64,000 nt of DNA from CAYJPV01 sp964372095 (GCA_964372095.1 CAYJPV010000003.1:124001-188000); one strand, 5' to 3'. Positions 25,037 to 33,825 are shown, counted from the stretch's first letter. Numbers and translations: made by a program. The notes: a model not told the origin generated them from the letters alone.

Positions 25037-25489
25037 CTATTCGGAGCGGCGCTTGGCCGACGCCTTCTGAGGCTTCAACGCGGCAGGCGACGGCGTTCCC
25101 TTCCAGTCCTCCACCCGCAGGCCCTCAACGCGCTGAAACTCCGATGTGTTGTGCGTGACGAGCGTCAGCTTGCGTGCCCTGGCCTGGCCAGCGACCAGGA
25201 CATCGTAGGGACCGATGGGCGTCCCCTTCGACGCGAGATGCGCTCGGATCTCCCCGGCCTGCCGGGCGTCTTCCTGGTCGAACTCCAGCACGGTAAACTG
25301 GAGCGCGTCCACGCGGGCCACGTTCGTCTCCACCCGCTGACTCTTGAACGCGCCGTAGTACAGCTCGTGGATGACGACGGCGGGCACACCGACATCTCGG
25401 GGCGCGCAGCGACGAATGCGGCGCGCGATCGGCGAGGTCGTGTCGTTGAGCAGCGCAATGACGGCGTTCGCGTCGAGGAGATACCGCAT
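25037..25489 (-). CDS. vapC: VapC-type PIN-domain toxin
   Basis: PIN-fold ribonuclease of 150 residues. It starts MRYLLDANAVIALL with the first catalytic Asp at residue 6, has VVIHELYYGA with the conserved Glu, and the later acidic residues in IGPYDVLVAGQARARKLTLVTHN. A Lys/Arg/Pro/Ala-rich tail of ~20 residues follows the domain. Its ATG overlaps the TGA of the antitoxin gene (TGATG), the usual VapBC coupling. It would cleave RNA when freed from its antitoxin. Confidence 0.92.
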   Translation of the reverse strand: MRYLLDANAVIALLNDTTSPIARRIRRCAPRDVGVPAVVIHELYYGAFKSQRVETNVARVDALQFTVLEFDQEDARQAGEIRAHLASKGTPIGPYDVLVAGQARARKLTLVTHNTSEFQRVEGLRVEDWKGTPSPAALKPQKASAKRRSE

Positions 25490-25734
25490 CAGCGGAAGAC
25501 CTTGTCGAGCTCAGGCCGTTCTGTCGCCTCGGTCTGCTCGCGCACGGCCGACACGAAGTCCTCATCGACCTCACCGACGAGGGCATCGAGCCACTCCCAG
25601 GACTCGGGCACGGGTTCCAGGACGATGGCCCGGCCACGTCGCTGGATCCGGACTTCTCGGCCGTCGACGCGGAAGGCGCGAGGCAGTCTCACCGCCTGCG
25701 ATCGCCCCGACCAGAAGACCTTCGCTGTTTCCAT
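25489..25734 (-). CDS. vapB: VapB-type antitoxin (AbrB-like)
   Basis: An 81-residue antitoxin with an AbrB-like swapped-hairpin DNA-binding N-terminus (KVFWSGRSQAVRLPRAFRVD, then EVRIQRRGRAIVLEP). The acidic C-terminal half (WLDALVGEVDEDFVSAVREQ) should wrap the toxin. The ATG at METAKVFW was chosen because AGGAGG lies 6 nt before it. It should repress its own operon through the AT-rich dyad upstream. Confidence 0.9.
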   Translation of the reverse strand: METAKVFWSGRSQAVRLPRAFRVDGREVRIQRRGRAIVLEPVPESWEWLDALVGEVDEDFVSAVREQTEATERPELDKVFR

Positions 25735-25746
25735 AACGGCCCTCCT

Positions 25747-25777
25747 GAATGAGATATACCAAACGAATATATCATTC
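25747..25777. promoter_or_regulatory. AT-rich imperfect dyad upstream of vapBC
   Basis: GAATGAGATATA is mirrored by TATATCATTC across a short centre, in a sharply AT-rich island within high-GC DNA. On the minus strand it contains TATATC/TATATT -10-like boxes. It is a likely promoter/operator bound by VapB. Confidence 0.55.
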
Positions 25778-25819
25778 ACGGCGGCGCTCCGCCACGTGCT
25801 TCCGGTTTCCAGCACCCTC

Positions 25820-26149
25820 CTACCCGTCGCACCCCACGGCGATCGCCATCGCCCGGCAGACGTGGCGCATCCGGACGGGAGAGAGCGTCCCGACGAAATG
25901 CTCGAGGCGCGCCTGTTCGACAGTCTGGATATGATCCAGGTTCACGGCCGACGGTCGCTTGAGTCCTTCGTCGACGCCCACGACGACTTCGCTCGGCGCC
26001 CCCCGAATCACCGACGTGATCGGCGCGACCATGACGGTATGCAGCAGAGGAATCACATCCTCCCGGCTGATCACGAGGACCGGACGCCGTTTATCCGGCG
26101 CCGCGAACTGGTACATCCAGATCTCGCCGCGGTTCACTCCTCGGGCCAT
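25820..26149 (-). CDS. MazF/PemK-type toxin endoribonuclease
   Basis: A 109-residue protein with the MazF/PemK signature: NRGEIWMYQF near the start, DKRRPVLVISRE, VMVAPITSVIRG, EGLKRPSAVNLDHIQTVEQ and RLEHFVGTLSPVRM. The family cleaves mRNA or tRNA at short sites when the antitoxin is degraded. The ATG (MARGVNRGEIW) overlaps the antitoxin gene by 16 bp and has GGAGG close upstream; a GTG 12 bp later, in a GTGA overlap with the antitoxin stop, would give MNRGEIW and is equally plausible. Confidence 0.9.
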   Translation of the reverse strand: MARGVNRGEIWMYQFAAPDKRRPVLVISREDVIPLLHTVMVAPITSVIRGAPSEVVVGVDEGLKRPSAVNLDHIQTVEQARLEHFVGTLSPVRMRHVCRAMAIAVGCDG

Positions 26150-26367
26150 GCCCCCTCCGCAACCCAGCCGCCGAACTCCTCTCCAAGCCCTCCTCCGCTG
26201 CCGTAAGCCGCTTCGTACGCGTCCTTGAGCTTCCGGGCGCGCCGCTTCCTCAGGTACTCGGCCGCCGCGCGTCGCAGCACCGCCGACCTCCCGTCCCGCT
26301 GGACTTCGGCGTCCGCGTCGAGCCGAGCCAGTAACCGCTCGTCGAACATGACCTGTATAGGTTTCAT
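26134..26367 (-). CDS. Ribbon-helix-helix antitoxin paired with the MazF-like toxin
   Basis: A 77-residue protein. The N-terminal ~45 residues (PIQVMFDERLLARLDADAEV, then GRSAVLRRAAAEYLRKR) fit the CopG/MetJ-type ribbon-helix-helix fold. The C-terminal part is Gly/Glu-rich and probably disordered until it meets the toxin. The start codon lies inside a 21-bp perfect palindrome that also contains TAGAAT 6 nt before ATG. This implies a leaderless, self-repressed operon. Confidence 0.88.
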   Translation of the reverse strand: MKPIQVMFDERLLARLDADAEVQRDGRSAVLRRAAAEYLRKRRARKLKDAYEAAYGSGGGLGEEFGGWVAEGAWPEE

Positions 26368-26386
26368 GTTGGTATTCTACCAACAT
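26366..26386. promoter_or_regulatory. Operator/promoter palindrome of the RHH-MazF operon
   Basis: ATGTTGGTA and TACCAACAT are perfect 9-bp arms around TTC. On the minus strand TAGAAT spans the centre and ends 6 nt before the ATG, so a repressor bound here would cover the -10 box and the start codon. Confidence 0.7.
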
Positions 26387-26431
26387 TCGGCCACCGACAC
26401 CGGGGCTCGGGCTGCCGGCCCGCCGATCGGC

Positions 26432-26437
26432 GATAAT
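26432..26437 (+). promoter_or_regulatory. -10-like box GATAAT
   Basis: GATAAT is exactly 6 nt before the ATG of the small plus-strand gene that follows, with no ribosome-binding site. Confidence 0.4.
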
Positions 26438-26443
26438 CCTGCC

Positions 26444-26665
26444 ATGTCTCACGACACACGCGACTGGCGCTGCCGGCGCACCCAGAGCCAGACAAAACCG
26501 GGTCGCCCGGCGGGCGCCTCGGACGACGAATGCTGGATCCAGCCACTGAACGGGCCGCGACTCACCATCTCACGGCCGGGAGGGTGTCTGGCCGACACCC
26601 TGGACGACGCCGGACGCTGTATCGCGGACACCGTCGCCAACGACGACGACCCGGCGCCGCGCTGA
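26444..26665 (+). CDS. Small hypothetical protein, 73 residues
   Basis: Unknown. The product is polar, starts MSHDTRDWRCRRTQSQTKPG and has four cysteines. Third codon positions are mostly G or C, as in real genes here, and the ATG follows GATAAT-N6 as in several other genes. There is no domain, membrane segment or signal peptide. It is divergent from the RHH-MazF operon. It may not be real. Confidence 0.4.
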   Translation: MSHDTRDWRCRRTQSQTKPGRPAGASDDECWIQPLNGPRLTISRPGGCLADTLDDAGRCIADTVANDDDPAPR

Positions 26666-26770
26666 GACCGCCCTGCACACGAGAGATTCGCCTGGTCTGA
26701 AGCCCGGCTCAGACAGATCGCTGGCAGATTCCCATCTGAGGGAGACGGGCCGGTGTTGTTCGCTGCGGAC

Positions 26771-27502
26771 TCACGTCGTCCCGAACGTCTCCGCAACGCG
26801 GACCGCGTCGGTGATGAACTCACCCAGTTGGCCGCCTTCGCCGAGGCGGAGTCTGCGCGCAGCAATCAGCCATTCGCCCGAACCCTGCACGATCCAGCCG
26901 CGCGTGCCTGCCAGGTGCAACGCCGGGGGGCCGGCCAGCAACTCGACCACCGCCGCGATGTCGTCACCACGCACGACGTACCGTTTCGAGAATTCCGCGT
27001 GATCGGGTACGTCGATATCCGTGATCAGCCCGAGCGTCCCGCCGATCCGGCTCAGCAGTCCCTCCGGCGCGATCATGAACGCCGGTAACGACCGCCCATG
27101 GCGCCTGAACGCCGCCACGCGATAGTCCTCGGCCACGTTCGTCTCGCTCCCATCCCGCGTCTGCGCGTCGTCATTGAGTTCGAATACGAAATCGCCGCCG
27201 CCCGGCGCCTGACGCGTGAGGACGGAGCGAAGGGTCTTCGACCGCCGCCCGGTCACCACGTTGCCCCCTTCCTGGAACAACGGCAGCGAGGCCAGGCGTT
27301 CGTCCACCTGCGCCGCCGTGCCAGGCCGATCCGGGTGCGGCCCGAAGCCCAGGAGCGCGGCGGCCTCGCTCGACCGTACGTTCTGCCGCTGGCTGTACCT
27401 CCAGGCCACCCAGCCAACGATGGCGGCAATCGTACCGATGATGAGCCAGCCCTCAACGGGGTGGGTGTCGAACCAGTTGGAGAGGTCAAGGATCCGATAC
27501 AC
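26771..27502 (-). CDS. Hypothetical membrane-anchored protein, 243 residues
   Basis: I do not recognise the family. One membrane segment near the N-terminus (EGWLIIGTIAAIVGWVAWRY) is followed by a soluble domain of ~190 residues. This domain contains GDFVFELNDD, FMIAPEGLLSRIGG, DIDVPDHAEFSKRYVVRGDD and WIVQGSGEWLIAARRLRL. I chose the GTG reading MYRILDLSNWF because AGGAG lies 5 nt before it; a GTG 6 bp upstream sits directly on the same AGGA. The soluble part resembles small beta-rich domains of cell-envelope proteins, but I cannot name one. Confidence 0.7.
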   Translation of the reverse strand: MYRILDLSNWFDTHPVEGWLIIGTIAAIVGWVAWRYSQRQNVRSSEAAALLGFGPHPDRPGTAAQVDERLASLPLFQEGGNVVTGRRSKTLRSVLTRQAPGGGDFVFELNDDAQTRDGSETNVAEDYRVAAFRRHGRSLPAFMIAPEGLLSRIGGTLGLITDIDVPDHAEFSKRYVVRGDDIAAVVELLAGPPALHLAGTRGWIVQGSGEWLIAARRLRLGEGGQLGEFITDAVRVAETFGTT

Positions 27503-27756
27503 GTGCACTCCTTTCAGGCAGCATCATCCGCGAGTGACGTTCCCAGTGGACGAGCGGAGCATTCTAGCCGCTTTCCTTCCAGAACGGGGCCGGCACCGCC
27601 ACGGCTGGCCGCCCGGCTTCAGCACTCCCGGTCCGGGCCTGCGTTCGACAAGGCTCGCGGAATGCCGGTATCCTCACACATCAAGATTCCGTTCACAGGC
27701 GCAGACGGACGCACGCGGCAATGGTACCGGGCCGACGCCAGGTAGCAGCCAGACAT

Positions 27757-30648
27757 ATGGGGGTGTCCGTGCAGGTAGACAGGCGTCTCACGCGAGCGGC
27801 GTTCGTGGCGGCCGGCATCGTGCTCGTCGGCGCACCGTTGCCCTGGGTCCGCACCGTCGGCGCCCAGGATCCGCGGCCCCAAGCCGTCCGCTCGGGCATT
27901 GATCTGATCACGATTGACGTCACGGTCTTGAGCCGCGGCGGCGACCCGGTGGCGGGGCTGGGTCCCACCGATTTCGGCGTCACCGTGGACGGCAAGCCGC
28001 GCCGCGTCGTGGGATGGCAATACGTCGAGGTCGCCGCACCGGGAACGCCGGCCGCCGAGGCTCCCCTGCCGCCACGCTTCGCCACCTTCAGTTCGAACGC
28101 GCGCAGTTCTGCGGCCGCCCCGTCCGGACGGACCACGGTGATTGCCATCGACCGGGCGAGCTTCCTGCCAGGGCGGGGCCGACAGACGCTGGACGCCGCC
28201 AAGCGGTTCCTCTCGCGGCTCGACCCCGGTGAACGGGTCGCGCTGGCCGTCTTCCCCGACCCGAATTCGATCGTGCCGCCGACCACCGACCGCGACCACA
28301 TCAGCCGGGCGCTGGACCAGGTGACGGGCAGCGCGTCGCCCATCACGGTACCCGGGATCAACGTGCCGTTGGGCATCGGCGAAGCCGTCGAGGTGGCCGC
28401 CGGCAACCAACTCGTCATCAGGCAGGTCTACGCCCGCGAGTGCGCGGAGGGAAGGGACGCGACCACACGCGAGATGTGCCAGCAGGCCGTGCAGGGCGCG
28501 GCCGGCAGCATGGTGCGAACGCTGCAGGAACAGGCCATCCGGAGCGTCACGGGACTCGCCAGCGTCCTGTCCGGGCTGGAAGCCCTCGACGGCCGCAAGA
28601 CGATCGTCCTGCTCAGCGCCGGCCTGTTCCAACTCGACGGCCGCAGCGACCGCAGGTTCCTTGACGAGTTGCGGCAGGCCACCGGCCGTGCGGCCGCCGC
28701 AGGAGCGGCGATCCAGGTGCTGTACGTCGATGGAGCCCTTGCGGACGCCATGGGCGGCGACCGGATGTCCGAGACACGATCGCAGGATGCGACCCTGATG
28801 GTCCAGGGACTCCAGACGCTGGCAGCCATGAACGGCGGGGCCTTGTTCCGCATCACGGGCAGTGCGGAGGCCTCCTTCGACCGCGTGGCCCGGGAGATGT
28901 CGGCGTACCACGAGCTGGCCATCGAAACCGAACCAGGCGACCGCGACGGCAAGGTCCATACGATTGCGATCAAAGTACCCGGACGTGGTGTCACCGTGCG
29001 GCACCGGCGGCAGTTCTCGATCGACGGTGCGGGTACTGACACGCGGACGATGGAGCAGCAGCTGGCCGCCATCGCGCAGTCCGCACGCGTCCTCCGCGAC
29101 GTGCCCCTGCGGGTGTCCACCACCACGTTCCGGGATCCGGCCATCGGCACGATGCGGGTGATCGTGCGGGCAGACGTCGGAACCGGCGCGCACGTCCCCG
29201 CCGACATGTCCGTGGCCATGGCGATCTTCGACGACCGGGGCCGCCTGGCCGGCTCAACGTACGGGGTCAAGCGACTGAATCCCGCCCCTGGCACGGGAGA
29301 GTCCTGGTCGTACCTGGAGTCCGTCAATCTGCGGGAAGGCTCCTACACCTTGCGGATGGCGGTCGCGGATGCGGACGGGCGGATGGGCACCGTCACCCAC
29401 CGCTTCGACGCGAGGCTGGCCATCGGCACCGGCGCCCGCCTCAGTGAGATGCTGGTGGTCGACAGCGACCTGACCGCAGGGAACCAGCCCATGCCCAGTC
29501 TGGACGGGCTTATCCGGGGCCGCACACTCGCGGCGGTCGTCGAAGCCTACCCCGATGGCGACGTCACGGCGCTGGACTTCTCGTTCACGATCGCCGCCGA
29601 CGAAAGCAGCCCGGCGCTGCTGTCCTCCGGGAGCGTGCTTGACGCCAGCCTGCAAGAGCGGCGCGTGGCGGCGTCGGCGGAGTTCGACCTGATCCGGCTG
29701 AAGCCCGGCGACTACGTCGTCACCGCGACGGCCCTGGTTCGCGGGAACGTACTCGGACGGGTCAGCCGGCCGTTTACGCTGGCGGCGCCGGCGGCGGAGA
29801 GTGGTGGGACCCCGTCAGGCGCTGCCGGACCCCGCCTGCGGTTCGTGCCGGGCGTGACCGGGTCGCTCGCGCGCCCGTTTGCCCGGGCGGACGTGCTGCG
29901 ACCCGACACGCTGACGTACTTCCTGAACCGCCTGCGCAGCACCGACACGCGCGAGGTCTCGCCAGCGGTGGCGGCGGCGCTCGACGCCGCCTCGCGCGGC
30001 GAGTTCGGCACGGTCCTCCCCGCGCTCGCACACGCCGACCGCTCGCAGTTGTCGGTGACCTTCCTCACGGGCCTGGCGCTGTTCGCACGAGGGGAGCTCG
30101 AGGCGGCGGCAGCGGCGTTCAGAGCGTCAGCCGAGGTGTCGAGCGGGTTCCTGCCGGCGGCCTTCTACCTGGGGGCCTGCTACGCCGCGGGCGGCCGCGA
30201 CGCACAGGCGGTCGGCGCGTGGCAGACCGCCCTGGTATCGGAGGCCGACGCGCGCATCATCTTCGACGTCCTGGCGGACGCGCTGCTGCGGCTCGAAGAC
30301 GGCCAGGAAGCACTGTCCGTCATCACGGAAGCGCGGGAACGGTGGCCGGACGATGACACGCTCCTGCCAAGGCTGGCGGCGGCCCGGAGCCTGACCGGCG
30401 AGGCCGGCAGCGCCCTCGACACAATCGAGTCCTACCTCGGCCGCCACCCGGAGGACCTCGACACGATCGTCCTGGGCCTGCGCATCCTGTACGACACCCA
30501 CGCCGCAGGACGGGTCGTCCGCGGAGCACCGGCCGACGCCGCGCTCGCCACAACGCTGGCGCACCGTTACCGGGCGGCTGGCGGGCCGCAGGCCGATCAG
30601 GTGGATCGGTGGGCGGCGTTCATCCGGCAACCCGCGCGACGGCGGTAG
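27757..30648 (+). CDS. Secreted VWFA-related protein of the acidobacterial type with C-terminal TPR region
   Basis: A 963-residue exported protein. The signal peptide (AAFVAAGIVLVGAPLPWVRTVGAQ) is followed by the domain start GIDLITIDVTVLSRGGDPVAGL and DFGVTVDGKPRRV. A VWFA fold comes next (TVIAIDRASFLPGRGRQTLD, GRKTIVLLSAGLFQL), where the classic DxSxS metal site is degenerate (DRASF). The middle is beta-rich, and the last ~230 residues are alpha-helical repeats like TPRs (GLALFARGELEAAAAAFRAS, AAFYLGACYAAGGRDAQAV). Such proteins are abundant in Acidobacteriota and unassigned; adhesion or complex scaffolding is a guess. The exact start is uncertain, with no good ribosome-binding site. Confidence 0.85.
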   Translation: MGVSVQVDRRLTRAAFVAAGIVLVGAPLPWVRTVGAQDPRPQAVRSGIDLITIDVTVLSRGGDPVAGLGPTDFGVTVDGKPRRVVGWQYVEVAAPGTPAAEAPLPPRFATFSSNARSSAAAPSGRTTVIAIDRASFLPGRGRQTLDAAKRFLSRLDPGERVALAVFPDPNSIVPPTTDRDHISRALDQVTGSASPITVPGINVPLGIGEAVEVAAGNQLVIRQVYARECAEGRDATTREMCQQAVQGAAGSMVRTLQEQAIRSVTGLASVLSGLEALDGRKTIVLLSAGLFQLDGRSDRRFLDELRQATGRAAAAGAAIQVLYVDGALADAMGGDRMSETRSQDATLMVQGLQTLAAMNGGALFRITGSAEASFDRVAREMSAYHELAIETEPGDRDGKVHTIAIKVPGRGVTVRHRRQFSIDGAGTDTRTMEQQLAAIAQSARVLRDVPLRVSTTTFRDPAIGTMRVIVRADVGTGAHVPADMSVAMAIFDDRGRLAGSTYGVKRLNPAPGTGESWSYLESVNLREGSYTLRMAVADADGRMGTVTHRFDARLAIGTGARLSEMLVVDSDLTAGNQPMPSLDGLIRGRTLAAVVEAYPDGDVTALDFSFTIAADESSPALLSSGSVLDASLQERRVAASAEFDLIRLKPGDYVVTATALVRGNVLGRVSRPFTLAAPAAESGGTPSGAAGPRLRFVPGVTGSLARPFARADVLRPDTLTYFLNRLRSTDTREVSPAVAAALDAASRGEFGTVLPALAHADRSQLSVTFLTGLALFARGELEAAAAAFRASAEVSSGFLPAAFYLGACYAAGGRDAQAVGAWQTALVSEADARIIFDVLADALLRLEDGQEALSVITEARERWPDDDTLLPRLAAARSLTGEAGSALDTIESYLGRHPEDLDTIVLGLRILYDTHAAGRVVRGAPADAALATTLAHRYRAAGGPQADQVDRWAAFIRQPARRR

Positions 30649-30674
30649 CCGTCCGGGCCTGCCCGGCCGGCTCC

Positions 30675-32969
30675 CTACGCCGCCTTGTCTTCAGCCTCGT
30701 CGTCCGCCTGCTCGACGCTCCAGCCTCGCCAGAGGCCGGCCATGAAGTAGGCGAAGGCGCCGACGCCAACCAGGAAGATCGTGTCACCGATCATGCGCAG
30801 CCAGCGCAGCGTCTGCAGCCAGGGCTGTTGCAGGAAGTCGGCACTGCGGGCGAACCACAGGCCGTGTTCGATGCTGGCCCACGCCTGGGCGAGACCGATC
30901 GGCAGCAGACTGAGGCCGACCATCAGGCCGAGGCCGACGTTCAGGCACCAGAACGAGATGCCCAGCCAACGTTCTTTCCACAGGGCGCCGGCGGTCAGCA
31001 CCCGCGCCACCACCAGCACGAGGCCCAGCGACAACAGGCCGTAGACCCCGAACAGCGCCGTGTGCGCATGCACGGGTGTCGTATTGAGCCCCTGCATGTA
31101 GTAGAGGGCGATGGGCGGATTGATCAGAAACCCGAACACACCGGCACCCAGGAAGTTCCAGAACGCCACGCCCACGAAGAACGTCACGGGCCATCGGTAG
31201 TGACGCATCCACGGGGTGGATCGCCCCAGTCGGCTCGTCTGGAATGCTTCGTAGCCGATGAGCACGAGGGGGATCACCTCGAGGGCGCTGAATGTGGCGC
31301 CGACGGCCATGATCGACGTCGGCGTGCCGCTGAAGTAGAGATGGTGGAACGTGCCCGGGATGCCGCCGAACAGGAAGATCGCGCTCGACGCAACAACGGC
31401 CGCGCCCGCGTGCGACCGGCTCACCAGGCCCATGCGCGAGAAGATCAACGCCAGGGCCGCGGTGGCAAATACCTCGAAGAATCCTTCCACCCACAGGTGT
31501 ACCACCCACCAGCGCCAGTACTCCATCACCGACAGGTGCGTGCGCGCGCCGAAGAAGAAACCCGCGCCGTACATCAGGCCGACGGCGATGCTGGCGCCCG
31601 CGAACATCAGCACCAAGGGCCGCGAGCTGTCGCGGCGTCCGAGGGCGGGCCACAGGCCGCGCAGCATCAGGGCGAGCCAGATGAGCAGGCCGGCAAAGAG
31701 GGCAATCTGCCAGGCCCGTCCCAGGTCGACATACTCATAACCCTGGTGGCCGAACCAGAACCCGGCGTCGAGGCCCAGCTTCTGGTGAATCGACAGGGCC
31801 TCGCCGGCCAGCGACCCGCCCACGACCACGAGCAGCGCGCCGAACAGAACGTTGACGCCGAGACGCTGGAATCTCGGTTCGCGGCCGCCGATGGCGGGCG
31901 CCAGGAACAGCCCCGCCGCCAGAAACGCGCTTGCGATCCAGAACAGGCCCGTCTGGATGTGCCACGTGCGGCTGAGACTGTAGGGCAGGTAGTCGGCAAG
32001 CGGGAAGCCGAAGAATGCGTTGCCTTCCACGGTGTAATGCGCCGTGACGGCGCCGAGCACCACCTGAACGATGAACAGCAACACCACAACGCCAAGGTAC
32101 TTGCCGACGGCGCGCATCGACGGCGTCAGCGTGAGCGCGGCGAGCGGATCGGCCGTCGGTGGTTCGACAGACGGCTCGTGGGGTCCCCGGAAGGCCTGCC
32201 ACCACACAATGGCGCCGACGCCCACCAGCAGCAGCACGATGCTGATGACGGACCACAGCACGTTGGCCGTCGTCGGGACGTTGTTGATGAGCGGTTCGTG
32301 CGGCCAGTTGTTCGTGTAGGTGACCGTCGTGCCGGGCCGGTTCGTGGACGCGGCCCAGCTGGTCCAGAAGAAGAACGCCGTCAGCTGGCGTCGCCGCTCC
32401 GCGTCCGGCAGCACGACGTCCTGCATGGCGTAGTGGTCGCGCAGGGTGTTGAGGCCCGGATCACCGCCGAACAGACCGTCATAGTGACGCGCCACCGCGG
32501 CGATGGCTGCGGCGCGATCGGCGGACACGGTGACAGCGCCGGTGGCCGCGTCGTAGCTCGAGGTGCGGAGTTCGTTCGCCAGCCGGAAGCGCAGCGTGGC
32601 CTGGCGCTCCGCGTCGAGCGAGGCGTAGGGCACGTGGTCCTCGCGCCGGCTCCACGTATCGAGCAGTGCGACGGCTTCGCGGTGAAGCCAGTCCGCCGTC
32701 CAGTCGGGCGCCTGATAGGCGCCGTGGCCCCAGATGGAGCCGAGTTGCTGGCCGCCGGTGGATTGCCACGCCTGCTGGCCGGAGAGGATGTCGTCGCGCG
32801 TCAGCAGCAGGCGGCCATCCTGGGCAACAACACGATCCGGAATCGGGGGCGCCTGGCGGTACACCTCGCGGCCGAAGAATCCGAGCAGCAAAAAGGCGAT
32901 GAACAGCGTGGTGCCGAGCAGCCACCAGGCCGGGCGCGGCGCGATCGAAACAGGGCGATCCGATGACAT
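30675..32969 (-). CDS. norB: Quinol-dependent nitric oxide reductase (qNor)
   Basis: Membrane enzyme that reduces 2 NO to N2O with electrons from quinol, 764 residues. The N-terminal ~240 residues are the periplasmic extension of qNor that replaces NorC (TRDDILSGQQAWQSTGGQQL and GSIWGHGAYQAPDW). The haem-copper oxidase-type core follows: H337 in TWHIQTGLFW (low-spin haem), H491 and E495 in VVHLWVEGFFEV, H542-H543 in GTFHHLYF for FeB, and H634/H636 in VHAHTALFG. All expected ligands are present. The ATG has GGGAG 9 nt upstream. It follows the Fe-S repair gene after 89 bp on the same strand, so it is probably read from the same sigma-54 promoter. Confidence 0.95.
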   Translation of the reverse strand: MSSDRPVSIAPRPAWWLLGTTLFIAFLLLGFFGREVYRQAPPIPDRVVAQDGRLLLTRDDILSGQQAWQSTGGQQLGSIWGHGAYQAPDWTADWLHREAVALLDTWSRREDHVPYASLDAERQATLRFRLANELRTSSYDAATGAVTVSADRAAAIAAVARHYDGLFGGDPGLNTLRDHYAMQDVVLPDAERRRQLTAFFFWTSWAASTNRPGTTVTYTNNWPHEPLINNVPTTANVLWSVISIVLLLVGVGAIVWWQAFRGPHEPSVEPPTADPLAALTLTPSMRAVGKYLGVVVLLFIVQVVLGAVTAHYTVEGNAFFGFPLADYLPYSLSRTWHIQTGLFWIASAFLAAGLFLAPAIGGREPRFQRLGVNVLFGALLVVVGGSLAGEALSIHQKLGLDAGFWFGHQGYEYVDLGRAWQIALFAGLLIWLALMLRGLWPALGRRDSSRPLVLMFAGASIAVGLMYGAGFFFGARTHLSVMEYWRWWVVHLWVEGFFEVFATAALALIFSRMGLVSRSHAGAAVVASSAIFLFGGIPGTFHHLYFSGTPTSIMAVGATFSALEVIPLVLIGYEAFQTSRLGRSTPWMRHYRWPVTFFVGVAFWNFLGAGVFGFLINPPIALYYMQGLNTTPVHAHTALFGVYGLLSLGLVLVVARVLTAGALWKERWLGISFWCLNVGLGLMVGLSLLPIGLAQAWASIEHGLWFARSADFLQQPWLQTLRWLRMIGDTIFLVGVGAFAYFMAGLWRGWSVEQADDEAEDKAA

Positions 32970-33058
32970 GAGACAGGCTCCCGCACGAACAAACCCGGAC
33001 TAATGGTCAGGATGGGGGTACGGGAACGAGTCCGGGTCTGACTCCCGCGCCCGTGAAA

Positions 33059-33718
33059 TCAGGCCGTGAGGGCGCGCGGGAACAGGACGTTGTTCTCGAG
33101 GTGAATGTGCTCCATCAGCTCGGCCTCGAAGGCATCAAGGCGGACGTAGAGCGCCCGCCATGTGGCACAGGCCTCCGGTGGAGGTGTGAGATTGGCTGTC
33201 AGCGTGCGGATTACGCGGAGGTTCTGGCCGTGCTCGTCGTGTTCGCGCTCCATGACGTTGATGGGCGAACCGGCCATGCGGCCGCGGCCGCTCACGATGA
33301 GGGGGAAGAGAATCTGCTCCTCCTTGGCCAGGTGTTCAAGGACCGCGTCATGCACGTCACCAAGCAGGCTCGACAGACCGCGTGGGCACGTGGGCTTGTC
33401 GGCATGCACGTCCTCGACTGTCGCAGCCATCTGGATGAGGGCAGGGATCTCGGTGCGCAGGCGAGCATGGTAATGCGACACGATGAACGCGATCAGGTCG
33501 GCCAGCGGCCGGGTGGACCAGGTGGGCGCGTCGGGCGCGTCGGCGTCTTCGGTGGCGATTTCCTGCAGGAGGCGATCGGCGTCGAGGCCCTGCTCGCGCG
33601 CAACCTCGATCAGCGGCCGGCGCCCGCCGCAGCAGAAGTCGAGGTTGTGACGATGGAAGACGCGCGAGGCCGCCGGATGGGTCGTGGCGAGTTCCGCGAG
33701 TGTCATGGTCGTGTTCAT
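33059..33718 (-). CDS. RIC/YtfE/ScdA family di-iron iron-sulfur cluster repair protein
   Basis: Hemerythrin-like protein of 219 residues that repairs Fe-S clusters damaged by nitric oxide. The N-terminal ScdA_N-type region has DFCCGGRRPL with its Cys pair. The hemerythrin-like helices provide the His/Glu ligands: FIVSHYHARLRTEI, LGDVHDAVLEHLAKEEQILF, MEREHDEHGQNL and MEHIHLENNVLFP. The ATG has AAGGAG 8 nt upstream. It is the first gene after a sigma-54-type promoter, followed by qNor and divergent from NorR, which fits a single NO-response unit. The gene name could be ytfE, ric or scdA. Confidence 0.92.
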   Translation of the reverse strand: MNTTMTLAELATTHPAASRVFHRHNLDFCCGGRRPLIEVAREQGLDADRLLQEIATEDADAPDAPTWSTRPLADLIAFIVSHYHARLRTEIPALIQMAATVEDVHADKPTCPRGLSSLLGDVHDAVLEHLAKEEQILFPLIVSGRGRMAGSPINVMEREHDEHGQNLRVIRTLTANLTPPPEACATWRALYVRLDAFEAELMEHIHLENNVLFPRALTA

Positions 33719-33734
33719 TGGGGCTCTCCTTGAG

Positions 33735-33755
33735 AAAAGGGGCCAGGCCCCTTTT
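33735..33755. repeat. 21-bp GGGGCC/GGCCCC palindrome, copy 1
   Basis: AAAAGGGGCC, one central base, then GGCCCCTTTT and a further T. It lies in the predicted 5' leader of the Fe-S repair gene, upstream of its ribosome-binding site. Two more copies lie at 54.7-54.8 kb. Confidence 0.9.
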
Positions 33756-33772
33756 TCTGTGAGGACGTGAGG

Positions 33773-33787
33773 GCATGTTGGGTGCCA
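33773..33787 (-). promoter_or_regulatory. Sigma-54 promoter of the NO-detoxification operon
   Basis: On the minus strand TGGCACCCAACATGC has GG and GC at the exact -24/-12 spacing of the RpoN consensus (TGGCAC-N8-GC). The predicted start gives a ~40-nt leader before the Fe-S repair gene. NorR, a sigma-54 activator, is encoded divergently. Confidence 0.75.
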
Positions 33788-33825
33788 CGAATGAAGCCTA
33801 TATGTAACAACGATTTGCGAGTTCT

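Noticed and set aside
25013..26206. Plus-strand open frame of 397 codons across the toxin-antitoxin region
   Set aside because: It is antisense to four compact genes with matching start/stop overlaps and operators; no domain is seen.
24823..26444. Genomic island inserted at tRNA-Lys
   Set aside because: Only the two toxin-antitoxin modules are present; no integrase, no repeated tRNA 3' end and no composition change over a longer stretch was seen.
30609..32966. Plus-strand open frame of 785 codons opposite qNor
   Set aside because: His/Glu/Gln-rich antisense shadow; all qNor metal ligands are on the minus strand.
33735..33755. Palindrome as a simple terminator of the Fe-S repair or norR gene
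   Set aside because: It lies between two divergent starts, inside the predicted leader of the repair gene, so neither gene ends there; kept as a repeat.
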